This document shows positions 1 through 8,700 of a DNA stretch of 64,000 bases, one piece after another (position 1 is the stretch's first letter; each line of letters opens with the position of its first letter). The position numbers were made by a program, and so were the translations under genes. The stretch covers positions 4,192,501-4,256,500 of the forward strand of contig CP001622.1 of the NCBI GenBank assembly GCA_000023185.1. The letters run 5' to 3'. The notes beneath the pieces are model-generated. The model saw only the letters and a program-made list of their open reading frames with translations, ran no database searches and was not told the DNA's origin. Source of the stretch: Rhizobium leguminosarum bv. trifolii WSM1325 (GTDB taxonomy: Bacteria; Pseudomonadota; Alphaproteobacteria; Rhizobiales; Rhizobiaceae).

Positions 1-37
1 CGGTTTCGGTGGCGAGATCGAGGACGGCGATGGTCAT
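1..37 (-). CDS. 5' end of a gene running off the window (12 codons)
   Basis: An ATG at 37-35 on the minus strand opens a frame that runs off the left edge and reads M-T-I-A-V-L-D-L-A-T-E-T. A GGAAA ribosome-binding site lies about 9 nt upstream. It sits 45 nt after the stop of the FAD oxidoreductase in the same direction, so it is probably the next gene of that operon. Too little is visible to identify it. In related loci an aldehyde dehydrogenase often accompanies pipecolate/saccharopine-type oxidases, but that is only inference. Confidence 0.5.
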   Translation of the reverse strand, partial: MTIAVLDLATET

Positions 38-60
38 TGTCGTGTTTCCAATCTTATTAT

Positions 61-100
61 TCTCAGAAGCGTGCATCGCTTCTCAGAAGCGGGCATCGGC
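61..100. repeat. 20-bp imperfect tandem duplication at a gene end
   Basis: Positions 61-80 and 81-100 are two consecutive copies of a 20-bp unit that starts TCTCAGAAGCG and differs at three positions. The unit contains the stop codon of the FAD oxidoreductase gene (83-85) and its last codons, so the gene end has been locally duplicated. The second copy is non-coding spacer before the next gene. Confidence 0.85.
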
Positions 101-1366
101 GAAATGGGCGACCTGAGCGCCGGCTTCGTACCATATTTCCTTGAGTGCACGGAAGCTTGGCTCGGTGGGCGAAGTCAGCGGCAACGGCAGATCGGCTTCC
201 GGAAGCCGGCCGAGGATATGCTCCGCCAGCGTACGGCCGAAGACCGTACCGGGGGCAATGCCGCGGCCATTGTAGCCCGAAAAGCCGACGACACCAGGTG
301 CGAACTTGTGGAAGCGCGGCAGCGCATTGTCGGTCATGCCGATCTGGCCATACCATTCACACTCGAATTCGACGTCGCCGATTACAGGGAAGAGCCGCTT
401 CAATGCGCGTTTGGCCCAGCCCTTGTGTACGGCCAGTCCGGTATTGCGCAGCGCCCCGACACTGCCGAAAACGAGACGGCCGGCCTGGTCCATGCGGAAG
501 GAGGAGAGGATTTCCTTGGTATCCCATGCGCCTTCTCGCCCAGGCAGGATCGACTGGCGCAGATTGTGGCCCAGCGGCACGGTGGCGAAATTGAAATAGG
601 GCAGATGCACCTGTTCGCTGCGCACCTGTTCCCACGGGCCGGTACTGTAGGCATCCGTTGCAACGATGATCCACTCCGCGCTGACCTCGCCGCTTGCCGT
701 CTTCACGGTCCAGCGGCTGCCATTGCGCTCCGTCGCGATGACCGGGCTGGATGTGTGAATGGCGACGCCGGCCTTGACGGCGGCATGGGCAAGGCCGCGC
801 GCATAGGCAAGCGGCTGCAGCGTGCCGGCGCGTTTGTCGAGCAGCGAACCCGAATAGGCATCGCTGCCGATGCGTTTTGCCGTCTCCGCCGCGTCGAGCA
901 GCGTCACGGCTGCGCCGCGGGCAGACCATTGCGCCGCGCGATCCTCGATCTCCTTCAGACCGCCCGCGCCGACCGCGCAATGCAGCGTGCCGTTCCGTTC
1001 GAGTTCGCAGGCAATCTGATGTTTGTCGATCAGCTCCATGACCAGCTTCGGCGCATTGCCGAGCAGATCGAGCAGACGTTCGCCATGCACCGGGCCGAGC
1101 ACGCCGGGCAGATCGTTCGGCATCACCCACATGCCGGCATTGATCAGCCCGACATTGCGCCCGGCACCGCCGAAGCCGATCTCCTTCGCCTCCAGCAACA
1201 CCACCTTCGACCCGGCTTCGGCAAGATGCAGGGCGGAAGAGAGGCCGGTGTAACCGCCGCCGACGATGACGACGTCGGCCGATACCGCGCCGTCGAGAGG
1301 CGAGGTCGTCGGCGCTTCGGGCGCTGTCTTTTCCCAGAGGCCGTGGGAGCGCGGATCATTCAGCAT
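83..1366 (-). CDS. FAD-dependent oxidoreductase, DAO family
   Basis: This 427-residue protein belongs to the D-amino-acid oxidase/glycine oxidase fold family, which oxidises amines or amino acids with FAD. The Rossmann dinucleotide motif V-G-G-G-Y-T-G lies at residues 35-41, the ribose-binding Glu is in L-L-E-A near 59, and a second glycine-rich segment follows (F-G-G-A-G-R-N-V-G-L). The C-terminal motif G-Y-N-G-R-G-I-A-P-G is typical of the family's FAD-proximal loop. It has no signal peptide and is probably cytoplasmic. The gene lies 68 nt downstream of a DUF1338 gene in the same direction, which suggests lysine/pipecolate or 2-aminoadipate breakdown. The exact substrate cannot be read from sequence. 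Confidence 0.88.
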   Translation of the reverse strand: MLNDPRSHGLWEKTAPEAPTTSPLDGAVSADVVIVGGGYTGLSSALHLAEAGSKVVLLEAKEIGFGGAGRNVGLINAGMWVMPNDLPGVLGPVHGERLLDLLGNAPKLVMELIDKHQIACELERNGTLHCAVGAGGLKEIEDRAAQWSARGAAVTLLDAAETAKRIGSDAYSGSLLDKRAGTLQPLAYARGLAHAAVKAGVAIHTSSPVIATERNGSRWTVKTASGEVSAEWIIVATDAYSTGPWEQVRSEQVHLPYFNFATVPLGHNLRQSILPGREGAWDTKEILSSFRMDQAGRLVFGSVGALRNTGLAVHKGWAKRALKRLFPVIGDVEFECEWYGQIGMTDNALPRFHKFAPGVVGFSGYNGRGIAPGTVFGRTLAEHILGRLPEADLPLPLTSPTEPSFRALKEIWYEAGAQVAHFADARF

Positions 1367-1434
1367 GGCTCAGTCCGATCAGAGCGAAATCGCGGATACT
1401 CTAATGCAAAAAAGAAAGTGTTGAACCTGCCATT

Positions 1435-2847
1435 TCACGCAACGGTCTTCAACGGCAGGCCCGCAAGGCCGAGCGCGGCCAGCGCCGAATCCAGCGATGC
1501 GGCCTGGCGTTCGGCGTAAAGCGCCAGCTCGTCCTGAACGGCAGCACCGAGTGCTGCCTCGAAGGCGTCACGGTTCGAGCGGGTCGCATAGTTCTGCTGC
1601 TGGTCGGTACCGAGGTTCGACTGGAAGATGCCGGCCGCGCTGACGGGCAGGAAGTCTTCGTAGACGATCGGGGTGAAGGCGAGATAACCCTTGGCGATCA
1701 GCGCCTCCGGATCGCCGGGCAGCGTGCTGCCGGCCGCGGCGACAATGCCCGCAGGCGTCGCGGAATAGCGGAAGAAGGCCAGACCCGCCCTGCGCAGCTC
1801 GTCCCAACTATCCGGCAGTGCCTTGAAACGCGCAGCGAGTTCGTGATCGTAGGCGCCGGCCTTGGCGCCGCCGGCGCCCACCTGCACCTCGCCGCGAACC
1901 GAGGCGAGCAGTTGGTCGTAGAGCACCCGGCCCTTCGCCGTCAACGCCACGCCGCGCTGTTCGATCTCCCCGAAGCGGGCGGTATGTGTCCCTTGAATCG
2001 CACCGTCATCATCGGAAAAGGCGATCGTTTCTTCCAGCGCCTTGAAGCTCGTCTGTCGCAGCAGGATATCGCAATGACGGCGCGGCGGCCCTTCGATGAC
2101 AGCCTTCGGCGTGATGCCGCGTTCCGGCATGCGGGCCTGGACGGCGTCGATATCGAGCGTGCGCGGCGTCAGATGGTTGATGTGCGGTCCCTTGAAGCTG
2201 ACGACGTCGGCGATCAGCCGATGGGCGTCGTGCAGGCGCTTGTAGGTGTCGGCGCTGACTGTCGCTTCGCCATGCCAGCGGAAGGTTTCCAACGCCTCGG
2301 CGACGAATTCCGTCGCTTCCGCCTCGGTCAGGCCGCGGTTCTGCTCGTGGCGCTCGATCAGCGCGACGGCGCGCGGCGTGTAGATCCGCCGTTTCGCCAG
2401 AATGGCTTCGGCTTCGCCGCGCAGCCCTTCGTCCTCGATCAGTTCCAGTCGCAGCAGCGAGGTGAAGACGCGGAATGGATTGACGTTGAGTGCTGCCTCG
2501 TCGATCGGCCGGAAGCTGGTGGAATGAACCGGCACGCCGGCGACCGAAAGATCGTAGTAGCCGACCGGCTGCATGCCCATGACCGCAAACAGCCGGCGGA
2601 TGGTGAAAAGCTCGTCGGCCGTACCGAGCCTTATAGCGCCGTGACGCTCGACATCGATGCGCTCCAGCTCGCCGGCGCGGGCCAGGCGATCGCGCAGGTC
2701 AGGATCGTTTTCGAGGCAGCCGGCATTCACATCCGCCACCAGTTCGATCAGCGTGCCGTATTGCGGCACCTCCGCCCGGTACATCTGCGACATCGACTCG
2801 GTAAACAGTGATCGGATGCGGTCTGGGGAAACGAAGGCTTGCGGCAT
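1435..2847 (-). CDS. hglS: DUF1338/VOC-family 2-oxoadipate dioxygenase/decarboxylase
   Basis: This 470-residue protein matches the DUF1338 family, whose characterised member HglS converts 2-oxoadipate to 2-hydroxyglutarate with Fe(II) and O2 in lysine catabolism. Likely metal-site segments are V-P-V-H-S-T-S-F-R (His near 108) and G-P-H-I-N-H-L-T-P-R (His near 222-225). An upstream in-frame ATG at 2865 would add six residues, but a GGAG seven bases before the ATG at 2847 favours the shorter form. It is divergent from a LysR gene and followed by a DAO-family oxidase, consistent with one catabolic operon. The symbol is assigned by family, not by a test of the substrate. Confidence 0.85.
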   Translation of the reverse strand: MPQAFVSPDRIRSLFTESMSQMYRAEVPQYGTLIELVADVNAGCLENDPDLRDRLARAGELERIDVERHGAIRLGTADELFTIRRLFAVMGMQPVGYYDLSVAGVPVHSTSFRPIDEAALNVNPFRVFTSLLRLELIEDEGLRGEAEAILAKRRIYTPRAVALIERHEQNRGLTEAEATEFVAEALETFRWHGEATVSADTYKRLHDAHRLIADVVSFKGPHINHLTPRTLDIDAVQARMPERGITPKAVIEGPPRRHCDILLRQTSFKALEETIAFSDDDGAIQGTHTARFGEIEQRGVALTAKGRVLYDQLLASVRGEVQVGAGGAKAGAYDHELAARFKALPDSWDELRRAGLAFFRYSATPAGIVAAAGSTLPGDPEALIAKGYLAFTPIVYEDFLPVSAAGIFQSNLGTDQQQNYATRSNRDAFEAALGAAVQDELALYAERQAASLDSALAALGLAGLPLKTVA

Positions 2848-2917
2848 TGGGAAACTCCGGCTCATTCCGTTTTTGCAGGATGAACCTCTTTACACGCGCC
2901 AGAAAGCGGCAAATATC

Positions 2918-2934
2918 GCTATTTCGGAAATAGC
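2918..2934. promoter_or_regulatory. Palindrome in the hglS/LysR intergenic region
   Basis: A perfect 7-bp inverted repeat (GCTATTT, 3-bp spacer, AAATAGC) lies in the 102-bp gap between the divergent DUF1338 and LysR genes. LysR regulators usually bind dyads in such shared promoter regions, so this is a good candidate operator. No binding data are available. Confidence 0.45.
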
Positions 2935-2949
2935 CCATTCTGAAACGGA

Positions 2950-3858
2950 ATGACCATGCTGACGTCTAGACGTTTTCTGCCATCGATCTCGCATCTCGCC
3001 GCCTTCGAGGCGGTTGCCCGCACCGGCAGCGTGACGGCAGCGGCGCGCGAACTCGATCTGACGCAGAGCGCCGTCAGCCGCCAGGTCAGCGCGCTGGAGG
3101 AGCAGCTTGGCGTCGAGCTCTTCCTGCGCGAACGCCAGACCATGCTGCTGACGCTTGCCGGTGACGGATATGCCCGCGAGATTCGCGAAGCGCTGCGGCG
3201 GATATCGAGCGCCTCGCTGAACCTGCGCGCCAATCCGCATGGCGGCACGCTCAATCTCGCCATCCTGCCGACCTTCGGCACGCGCTGGCTGGCGCCGCGC
3301 CTGGGACGCTTTCTCGTCGCCAATCCCGGCGTGACCATCAATCTGGTGACCCGGCTTTCGCCTTTCGACTTTCGCCTCGATTCGATCGACGCCGCCATCC
3401 ATTTCGGCCACCCGCACTGGCCGGGCGCCGAACTCGCGCTTCTGATGTCGGAGCGCACGGTGCCGGCCTGCAGTCCGGATTTTCTGAAGCGATATGCGAT
3501 CAAAGCGCCAGAGGATCTGCTCGCTGCTCCGCTTTTGCACCTGACGACGCGCCCTGACGCCTGGGAGCAATGGTTCGCCGGCAACGGCGTTTCCTTCGAA
3601 AATGTGCACGGCATGCTCTTCGATCAGTTCGCCACCGCCGCGCAGGCGGCGATCGCCGGCCTCGGCGTCGCCCTGCTGCCGACATTCCTGATGCAGGAGG
3701 AGATCAGGCGCGGCGATCTCGTCGCCGCTGTCGACCGTGAAATGGAGAGCCGCGAGCGCTATTATCTCGCCTTTCCGCCCGAGCGTGCCGATTATGCGCC
3801 ACTTGCCGCCTTTCGCGACTGGATCATCGCCGAAGCGGCCGCCAATCTGACTGCGTGA
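2950..3858 (+). CDS. LysR-family transcriptional regulator (GcvA-like)
   Basis: This 302-residue protein has an N-terminal winged helix-turn-helix at about residues 10-65 (A-A-R-E-L-D-L-T-Q-S-A-V-S-R-Q-V-S-A-L-E), followed by a LysR effector-binding domain that starts near residue 95. The arrangement resembles the GcvA/AmpR subgroup. It is transcribed away from the DUF1338/oxidase operon, with 102 bp between the two starts, so it probably controls that operon and itself. A second in-frame ATG two codons downstream (2956) has slightly better spacing to a GGA and could be the true start. The effector is unknown; a lysine-pathway intermediate is plausible. Confidence 0.92.
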   Translation: MTMLTSRRFLPSISHLAAFEAVARTGSVTAAARELDLTQSAVSRQVSALEEQLGVELFLRERQTMLLTLAGDGYAREIREALRRISSASLNLRANPHGGTLNLAILPTFGTRWLAPRLGRFLVANPGVTINLVTRLSPFDFRLDSIDAAIHFGHPHWPGAELALLMSERTVPACSPDFLKRYAIKAPEDLLAAPLLHLTTRPDAWEQWFAGNGVSFENVHGMLFDQFATAAQAAIAGLGVALLPTFLMQEEIRRGDLVAAVDREMESRERYYLAFPPERADYAPLAAFRDWIIAEAAANLTA

Positions 3859-3926
3859 CGAACGGCTTGCATCGGCATGGCGCTTTCGACCATTATGCGA
3901 TCCAAACAACTTTGCAGGAAATCTCC

Positions 3927-4163
3927 ATGAAGCCGATCTTCGTCCAGCTCCAATGCGCACCCGGCAAGACCTATGATGTCGCCGACGCCATCTACCAGAC
4001 CGAACTGGTCTCGGAGCTCTATTCGACCAGCGGCGACTACGATCTGCTGCTGAAGGTCTATATCGAGGAAGGCCAGGATATCGGCAAATTCATCAACGAC
4101 AACATCGCCAATATTCCCGGCATCATCCGCTCGCTGACGACGCTAACCTTCAAGGCGTTCTAG
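3927..4163 (+). CDS. Stand-alone Lrp/AsnC ligand-binding (RAM) domain protein
   Basis: This 78-residue protein consists only of the ligand-sensing/oligomerisation domain of Lrp/AsnC regulators and lacks the helix-turn-helix. The fold is suggested by the alternating pattern around S-T-S-G-D-Y-D-L-L-L-K-V and N-I-P-G-I-I-R-S. The start was chosen at the ATG preceded by AGGAA; the open frame extends upstream without a ribosome site. It follows the LysR gene in the same direction after 68 bp and may be co-transcribed. Such proteins form rings that bind amino acids, so a sensing role for the adjacent amino-acid locus is possible but unproven. Confidence 0.85.
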   Translation: MKPIFVQLQCAPGKTYDVADAIYQTELVSELYSTSGDYDLLLKVYIEEGQDIGKFINDNIANIPGIIRSLTTLTFKAF

Positions 4164-4264
4164 AGCAATTCCAGCAAAAGTGCGCAGCGGTTTTGCGTCC
4201 GGAATTGCGTGAAACAAAAGAGATAGAGCGTTTCCGTGATTCGAGAAAAACGGAAACGCTCTGA
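4162..4264. repeat. RIME-type palindromic intergenic repeat, copy 1
   Basis: Two consecutive imperfect hairpins follow the Lrp-like gene. The first has arms GAGCAATTCC and GGAATTGC around the family core AAAAGTGCGCAGCGGTTTTGC. The second has arms AGAGCGTTTCCG and CGGAAACGCTCT. The core recurs at eight other places in the window. The element starts at the stop codon and may end the transcript. Confidence 0.85.
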
Positions 4265-4411
4265 ATCCCCGTCAGACACGGTTAACCTTTTTCGCGAAGA
4301 ATCGCCTTGGCAGGACGTCGCCTAAACCGCGCCTTAACGCCGGGCATGTCTGGTCGTTGCTATCACGGGCCCGCGTCAGCGCAGGCCGGCACGTGCAGCG
4401 ATAGGTGGAAA

Positions 4412-5590
4412 ATGTCGATCGTCGAGGCAGATTGGGCGCGCGCGAAGCCGCAGTTGGAAACAGCCCCGCTGATCGTCCATGTCGTGCGCCAGTTCCTGCC
4501 CAACCGCGGCGGCCTCGAAGACGTGGTCGCCAATCTCGCCCGCCAGACGGTACGCCGCGGTTATCGCGTGCGCGTCGTCACGCTGGATTCGCTCTTCACC
4601 GCCCCAGAGGATAAGCTGCCGCCTCGCGAAGGTATCGACGGTATCGAGGTGGTGCGCATTCCCTGGTTCGGCACCAGCCGTTATCCGCTGGCGCCTGAGG
4701 TTTTCCGCCATCTCGCCGATGCCGATCTCGTCCATGTCCATGCCATCGACTTCTTCTTCGATGCGCTCGCCTGGGGCCGGCTGCTGCACGGCAAGCCGAT
4801 GATCGTCACCACTCATGGCGGCTTCTTCCACACGCGGAAATACGCGACGATCAAGAAGATCTGGTTCCGGACGCTGACCCGCGCTTCGGCGATGGCTTAC
4901 CGCCGCGTCGTCTGCTGCAGCGCCTCCGACCTCAAGCAGTTTTCCGAGATCGTGCCCGACAGCCTTCTGATCGAAAATGGCGCTGATATCGCCAAATTCG
5001 CCGACACCGCTTCGCGTCGGGCAAAGCGCCGCATCGTCACGATCGGCCGGTTTTCGGTAAACAAACGGCTGGATCACCTGCTCGATGCGATGGCCAAGCT
5101 GAAGACCCGCGACCCGGAATGGCATCTCGACATTGTCGGCGCCGAATCCGACCTGAACCGGGCGGATGTCGAAGGCGCAATCGAAAGCCGTCATCTTTCC
5201 GGCCGCGTCACCTTGCATGTGTCGCCCGAGAACGACACCATCCGGCGCATCATCGCAGAAGCCTCGCTCTTCGCCTCCGCCTCGGAATATGAAGGTTTCG
5301 GCCTGGTGGCGCTGGAGGCGATGAGCGCCGGCCTCCTGCCGGTGCTGAACGCCAACGATGCCTTTGCGACGCTTGCCGCCCGGCATCCCGCAATCATGCT
5401 TGCCGATTTCACCAATCCTGAGAGCGCCGCCACGGCGATCGAAGCGGCCTATGAAGGCCTTTCGCGCCAGCCGGAGACCGTTCGCACCGAGCTTCTCGAC
5501 GCCGCCCGCGGCTATTCCTGGGATATCGTCGCCGGACGTTATATCGATCTCTACAGATCGCTTGATGTCGTTGCCGCGGAAAGCAGCTGA
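4412..5590 (+). CDS. Glycosyltransferase, GT4 type
   Basis: This 392-residue retaining glycosyltransferase has the two-domain GT-B layout. The N-terminal acceptor domain contains the glycine-rich loop R-Q-F-L-P-N-R-G-G-L-E-D. The C-terminal domain has the donor motif I-G-R-F-S-V-N-K-R and the E-x7-E signature in S-E-Y-E-G-F-G-L-V-A-L-E-A-M-S-A-G. The ATG at 4412 is preceded by AGGTGGAA; the open frame extends 105 nt upstream without a site. It converges on the minus-strand polysaccharide/carrier-protein operon, and its end is separated from that operon's end by a RIME element. It probably adds a sugar to the same product, which is inferred from position only. Confidence 0.88.
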   Translation: MSIVEADWARAKPQLETAPLIVHVVRQFLPNRGGLEDVVANLARQTVRRGYRVRVVTLDSLFTAPEDKLPPREGIDGIEVVRIPWFGTSRYPLAPEVFRHLADADLVHVHAIDFFFDALAWGRLLHGKPMIVTTHGGFFHTRKYATIKKIWFRTLTRASAMAYRRVVCCSASDLKQFSEIVPDSLLIENGADIAKFADTASRRAKRRIVTIGRFSVNKRLDHLLDAMAKLKTRDPEWHLDIVGAESDLNRADVEGAIESRHLSGRVTLHVSPENDTIRRIIAEASLFASASEYEGFGLVALEAMSAGLLPVLNANDAFATLAARHPAIMLADFTNPESAATAIEAAYEGLSRQPETVRTELLDAARGYSWDIVAGRYIDLYRSLDVVAAESS

Positions 5591-5596
5591 TCCCGC

Positions 5597-5703
5597 CTAA
5601 AGCGCGCCGCGATCTTTCAGATTCGCTTGCCGGAATTCAGGTCTTTGTTTGCCGCATGTCTTCGGCGCAAAACCGCTGCCCACTTTTGCGCAACATGCTT
5701 TAG
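5597..5703. repeat. RIME-type repeat, copy 2 (inverted orientation)
   Basis: The reverse complement of this element closely matches the copy at 52680-52786, including the two outer segments (CTAAAGC ... GCTTTAG) and the core GCAAAAGTGGGCAGCGGTTTTGC. It lies between two convergent gene ends and could serve as a bidirectional terminator. Confidence 0.85.
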
Positions 5704-5714
5704 CTGAAATCCGG

Positions 5715-8700
5715 TCATGCTCTGGCGAGACGAATGATCTCGTCGAGCACGAATTTGCGCGATTGCGGCGGCGTCAGATTGTGGTCGGCATCCGGCAGCA
5801 TCAGCAGGCGCACGTTCGGATAGCGGGAAAGCCTGGCGCCGCGCGGCCCGAAGTGGAAGTAGACATGGTCGAGCCCGACATCGCCCTCGCTGTAGATCAG
5901 CGTCAGCGGCACCTTGCGCTTGCCGAACAGCGCGAAGGAGTGCCGGACCTCGCGGGCGATATGGCGCCGGTCGGGAAGCAGCTCGAGCACCGGCGCGATC
6001 CACGGCGACAGCCGGCGGCCGGCGGCGATGACGATGTTCTGCAACGCCGAGACGACATCCACCTGGCCGCGCAGCAGCCGCTTCAGCGTGTCGAGCCGCG
6101 CCAGGCGCTGGCTGTAATCATCGAGGCTGCGGGGAACGGAGACGACATGCTCCCTGCGCACCGGCATGTCAGGATCCCAGTAATAGACGAACGGATTGAT
6201 CGACACGACAGCCTTCAAGCGCTCGTCGGCAACGCCGGCGCGGAAGGCGACATAGCCGCCGCTGCATCGGCCGGCGACCATGACGGGGCCGGCGACGACG
6301 CTTTCGAGCAGGTCGAGCGCGGCGACCGCGTCCCCGGTCTGGGTATCCGAATAAAGCACCTGTTCCGGCGCATCCGGCCGCGGCGGGCTGTCGCCGACAT
6401 TGGCGGAATCAAAGCGCAGCGAAACGACGCCTTGGCGGGCGAGCTCGCGCGCCATGTCTACCGTCGTCCGTCCCCAGCCGGCATGCCGGTCATAGGCTGT
6501 CGACAGGAAGAGCACGGCGTTACCCTTGATCTCGCCGAGCGGCCGGCTGACGACGCCGACGAGATGATTGTGGCTTCCGAAACGGACCGGCGTTTCCGCA
6601 AAATCATCGCCGGCAAGCAGCGGGTTGTCGATCGCCGCCGGCGAATGGGCGGCGGATGTCTGCGTCGTCGTTGTCTCCAGCCATGTCGTCAGCAGCCCGA
6701 CGACAGCCATCGGCGTCTTGGCAAACAGCGGATTGGTGGCGAGCTCGTCATAGCCCTCGAAGGCCTTCTGCTCGACATCGGCACCAAGCGCCTTCAGCGC
6801 ATCGGCAAAGCCGGTATCGTCGGCCTTGGCAGGACGTTCGAGGATCAGGTAGCGGGAGGTTGCGAGCCCCTGCGGCGAGGTGATGTTGAGCTTGCCGAGC
6901 TCGGCGGCGATCTCTTCGGGCATGACGAGCCCGGCGATCTGCACCTTGGTGGTCTGGACATGCTCCTTGCCGAGGCCGAGATCGGCATCGATGATCTTGG
7001 ACCACATGTTGAGTTCGCGCAGATAGGCCCGGCCGCTCAGCACCGGCGCCAGCATGACGAGGCTGTCGACGCCTTCGATCGAGGAACCGACGCGATGGGC
7101 AAGCGTCGCGCCGAGGCCCTGTGCGATGAGGATGATACGGTCGCAGCCGCTCAGCGACTTCAACTTGTCGGCGGCCGCGCGGATCGAATCTTCCCAGGTT
7201 TCCAGCCTCGCCGGCAGTGCGTCGAAATTAAGCGCATCGCCCGTGCCACGATAGTCGAAGCGCAGGCTCGGCACGCCGATATCCGAGAAGTGCTCGGCCG
7301 CGACCCGGAAGAATTTGCGGCTGCACATCTCCTCGAAGCCCCAGGGGCTGACGAAAAGCACGGCGGCCGAACGTTTCTTGGCGAGAGGATTTTCAGGCAT
7401 GAACAGCCCGATCGTACCGTCGAAGACCACAGGCAGGGCGGCGCTGCGTCCCGCGCCCTCGGCCGGTTCCAGCGAGAATTCGCCGGGCGCGACCTTGGCG
7501 CGATCGGGATCGCCGGGAAGCCGTGGCGCGATGAAATTGATCGCCTGGCCGACCGGTCGCCGCAGCAGGGATGGCATCTTCTCGAGAATGGAGCGCATGA
7601 CTTCGACATCCTCGCCTGGCACGGCGCGCAGCACCCGGAGTGCTGCAAAATAGGCGAATGCGCCGGCGATGATCGCGCCGACCAATCCGGCCGGACCATG
7701 GACGAATTCCAGCACGGAAATCGCTCCGCAAGCACACAGCACGGAGGCGAGCGTCACCTTCGTCAAGCTTGCGTAGAGACCCGAAAGCTGGGATCCGAAT
7801 CCTGTCTGTCTGATCATCATCACCGACATCGCTACGAATACGAGGATGCGCACGAGTGCGGCGCCCTCGGCCGCAAGCCTAGGTACGATCAGTAAACAAC
7901 CCGCTACCATCAGTAGGCCACCTATCACACTGATGTTCAGGCGGGAGCGGGCCCTGTCCATCGACAGCAGGTAGAGGCTGAGGATCTGCATGAAGGTATA
8001 GGCGGGAGCAACAAGCGCAAGCAGCGCCACCACCGTCCCGCTGCGGCGGAACGCTTCGCCGAACACCACGAGCACCAGTTCGCTGGAGATCGCGGCAAGC
8101 CCCAGGCTCATCGGCAGCACGATATAGGCCATGCTGCGGGTAACGGCGGTAAAGACCTCGACCGGCAATGTCGAATCGTCGCTGCTGTGCCGTCGCTCGG
8201 AATAATAGGGCAGCAGGCTGCCGGTCATCTGGATCGGCAGTTGCAGCGCGATATTGGCGATCGACAGGCCGACGGCATAATAGCCGACCATCTCCACCGA
8301 CCAGAACTGCTGCAGGAAGAGCAGCTCGAGCCGGTTGAGGAAAATGGAATCGATGATGAACTGGATCGACAGGATGACGGAGGAGGAGGCGAGATATTTC
8401 AGCGAGACCCCGCACCAGTCGCGCCGCGCCAGAAGGATCGGCAGCGTGGCGAAAAACAGCACCAGCTGGCCGAGCGCATAGCCGACGAGTACGCCTTCGA
8501 CGCCGTAGAAAACGGCGCCGACGGCAACGCCGGCAAGCTGCACGATCGAGACGGCGACCGTCAGCTTAAAGAAGGCGCCCAGCTTCTTTTCGCCGATCAG
8601 GTAGAATTTGACGAAGGAACCGATCGCTTGGACGAAGAACAGCACGCCCGTGACCAGAGCGACGGATGGCGCCGTGTCGGCCCAGTGCATCTTTTCGGAG

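Noticed and set aside
5649..7895. 748-codon plus-strand open frame opposite the flippase-hydrolase fusion
   Set aside because: It is rich in Arg/Asp/Gly/His shadow composition with no family match; the minus-strand frame shows clear domains and motifs.
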